This document shows, piece by piece, positions 62,770 to 64,000 of a DNA stretch of 64,000 bases. How positions within the stretch are numbered: the first letter of the stretch is position 1; each line of letters begins with the position of its first letter. Made by a program: the position numbers and the translations under genes. The DNA lies in NCBI GenBank assembly GCA_016165875.1, contig JABBOT010000016.1, positions 11,285,507-11,349,506 of the forward strand. Reading direction: 5' to 3'. The DNA comes from Acanthopleura granulata (taxonomy: Eukaryota; Mollusca; Polyplacophora; Chitonida; Chitonidae). Under the pieces are notes generated by a model. The model saw only the letters and a program-made list of their open reading frames with translations. It was not told the DNA's origin and searched no databases.

Positions 62770-63378
62770 CTGCCAAAAAGGAGAAGCAGAAGAGCTGATC
62801 TTAAGTGTGATCTAAGAGTTGCTCTTTTTACACCTTTACCTCATTATCTCACCTGAAGGAGAACAGAATGGATTTGCACAATGTTACTCTTGACTGACCT
62901 GCCCATGACTAGGAGCAGGATATTTCTGAACAGGTGTCGGGACAATTCGGCTAGATGTCCCAAGAGCAGCCATGTTGATCGTCCAACATATCTGACATAA
63001 TAACATCTCTGTACAAGTCATGAGAGTTTTTATCAAAATGTTCTGTCAGTGCATGACATTTTTTTTTTGAGAAAAAAAATAATTTTTGGCACTTAGCTTT
63101 AAGTATAAAGCTTTTAAATCCAACTAGGCAGCAGAGACCAGATCAAGTTTCTGCTCAAGTTAAGAAAGAAAAAAAAAATTGTATTTTAACCCGAAATTTT
63201 AACCTACAGCTTAACACCACATGAGCTGCATCAATCCCTTATTGTCACCATGCAGGGCCCCTCAAGCAGTGAGAACATGGGAATCTACACATTTTCTGTT
63301 CAAGGCCTGGTCTGAACCTGCACCTCACGAGCCGTAGTGCGCGAAAGTGAAGCACCATTAACGCCTACACCAGTTTTG
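62770..63378. other. Non-coding DNA above the candidate distal exon
   Basis: Includes a strong pyrimidine tract on the minus strand next to the candidate exon, plus short A-runs. Nothing else recognised. Confidence 0.4.
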
Positions 63379-63642
63379 TTTATTTATTTGATTGGTTTTT
63401 TACACCGTACTCAAGAATATTTCACTTCTACGACGGCGGCAATCATCATGGTGGGAGGAAACCAGGCAGAGCCCGAGGGAAACCCACGACCATCCACAGG
63501 TTGCTGGCAGACCTTCCCACCTATGGCCGGAGAGGAAGCCAGCATGAGCTGGTCTTGAACTCACAGGAACTGCATGTGTGGGAGGCTTCGGTCATTGCAC
63601 TGCGTTAGTGCGCTAACCGACTGAGCCACGGAGGCACCCTCT
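63379..63642 (-). mobile_element. Full-length SINE
   Basis: Same family and orientation as at 18781. It ends in the tRNA-like head (complement of CTAACCGACTGAGCCACGGAG) and is flanked by a 9-bp duplication, CCAGTTTTG, at 63370-63378 and 63643-63651. Close similarity to the copy at 18781 suggests recent activity. Confidence 0.9.
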
Positions 63643-63778
63643 CCAGTTTTGAGTTTGGTCCCTATGCATGTAACCAGGGCACATTTTCTTTATAACTCTT
63701 CAGCCAAAAAAAATGAAAACCAACCAACTATCCCAGTCCCATTCCCAAAATCTCTTCCAAAAATGCCACTGGTATTTA

Positions 63779-63976
63779 TTTATTTATTTATTTGATTGGT
63801 GTTTTATGCGATACTCAAGAATATTTCACTTATATCCCGACAAACAGCATTATGGTGGGAGGAAACCGGAGAGAGCCTGAGGGAAACCCATGACCATCCA
63901 CAGGTTGCTGGCAGACCTTCCCACTTACGGCCAGAGAGGAAGCCAGCATGAGCTGGACTTGAACTCACAGCAATCA
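63779..63976 (-). mobile_element. 5'-truncated SINE with target-site duplication
   Basis: The body and tail are present, but the copy stops just beyond the B box (GAACTCACAGCAATCA on plus) with no A-box head. The near-identical flanks CACTGGTATTTA (63767-63778) and CACTGATATTTA (63977-63988) show that it inserted in this truncated form rather than being cut later. Confidence 0.82.
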
Positions 63977-64000
63977 CACTGATATTTATGTTAGCCCATT

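Overview
This window looks like a piece of a lophotrochozoan, most likely molluscan, nuclear genome. It is AT-rich and intron-rich, has no operon-like ORFs, and carries several copies of a tRNA-derived SINE whose head has A-box and B-box sequences and whose tail ends in AAATAAATAAA. The palindrome TACATGTA and related words are also frequent by eye, as is common in bivalve and gastropod DNA. The species call is inference; no search could be run.

The one gene I can support is the 5' part of a minus-strand gene spanning at least 46.8 kb to 2.1 kb and running off the low-coordinate end. Three exons (46024-46135, 44868-44905, 2090-2128) join in frame into a complete C1 zinc finger (H-X12-C-X2-C-X10-C-X2-C-X4-H-X2-C-X7-C). 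It is preceded by a short basic leader encoded at 46731-46775. A C1 domain right behind a short basic N-terminus, with this spacing, best fits the tensin family (C1-TEN/tensin-2-like). The diagnostic phosphatase-like, C2, SH2 and PTB domains would lie outside the window, so the family name is a best guess.

The 42.7-kb intron between the second and third C1 exons holds at least two further first exons (20921-21061 and 6307-6522). Each has an ATG with an upstream in-frame stop and a good phase-0 donor, so each can splice to the shared exon at 2090-2128. The gene therefore appears to make one C1-containing isoform and at least two isoforms in which the C1 finger is replaced by unrelated N-termini. 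Weaker candidate exons lie at 31.9 kb (with a TATA box), 29.4 kb, 62.7 kb and 0.2-0.7 kb.

The rest is intronic or upstream DNA with repeats: five SINE copies plus three tail remnants, a 740-bp long inverted repeat at 12.25-12.99 kb, a 113-bp fold-back element at 53.74 kb, a short GGGGCCC-ended palindromic element at 59.74 kb, minisatellites with 66-bp (61 kb), 61-bp (55.8 kb) and 20-bp (41.8 kb) units, and several simple repeats. I treat almost all other long ORFs as chance or repeat-derived. No tRNA, rRNA, CRISPR or bacterial feature was seen.
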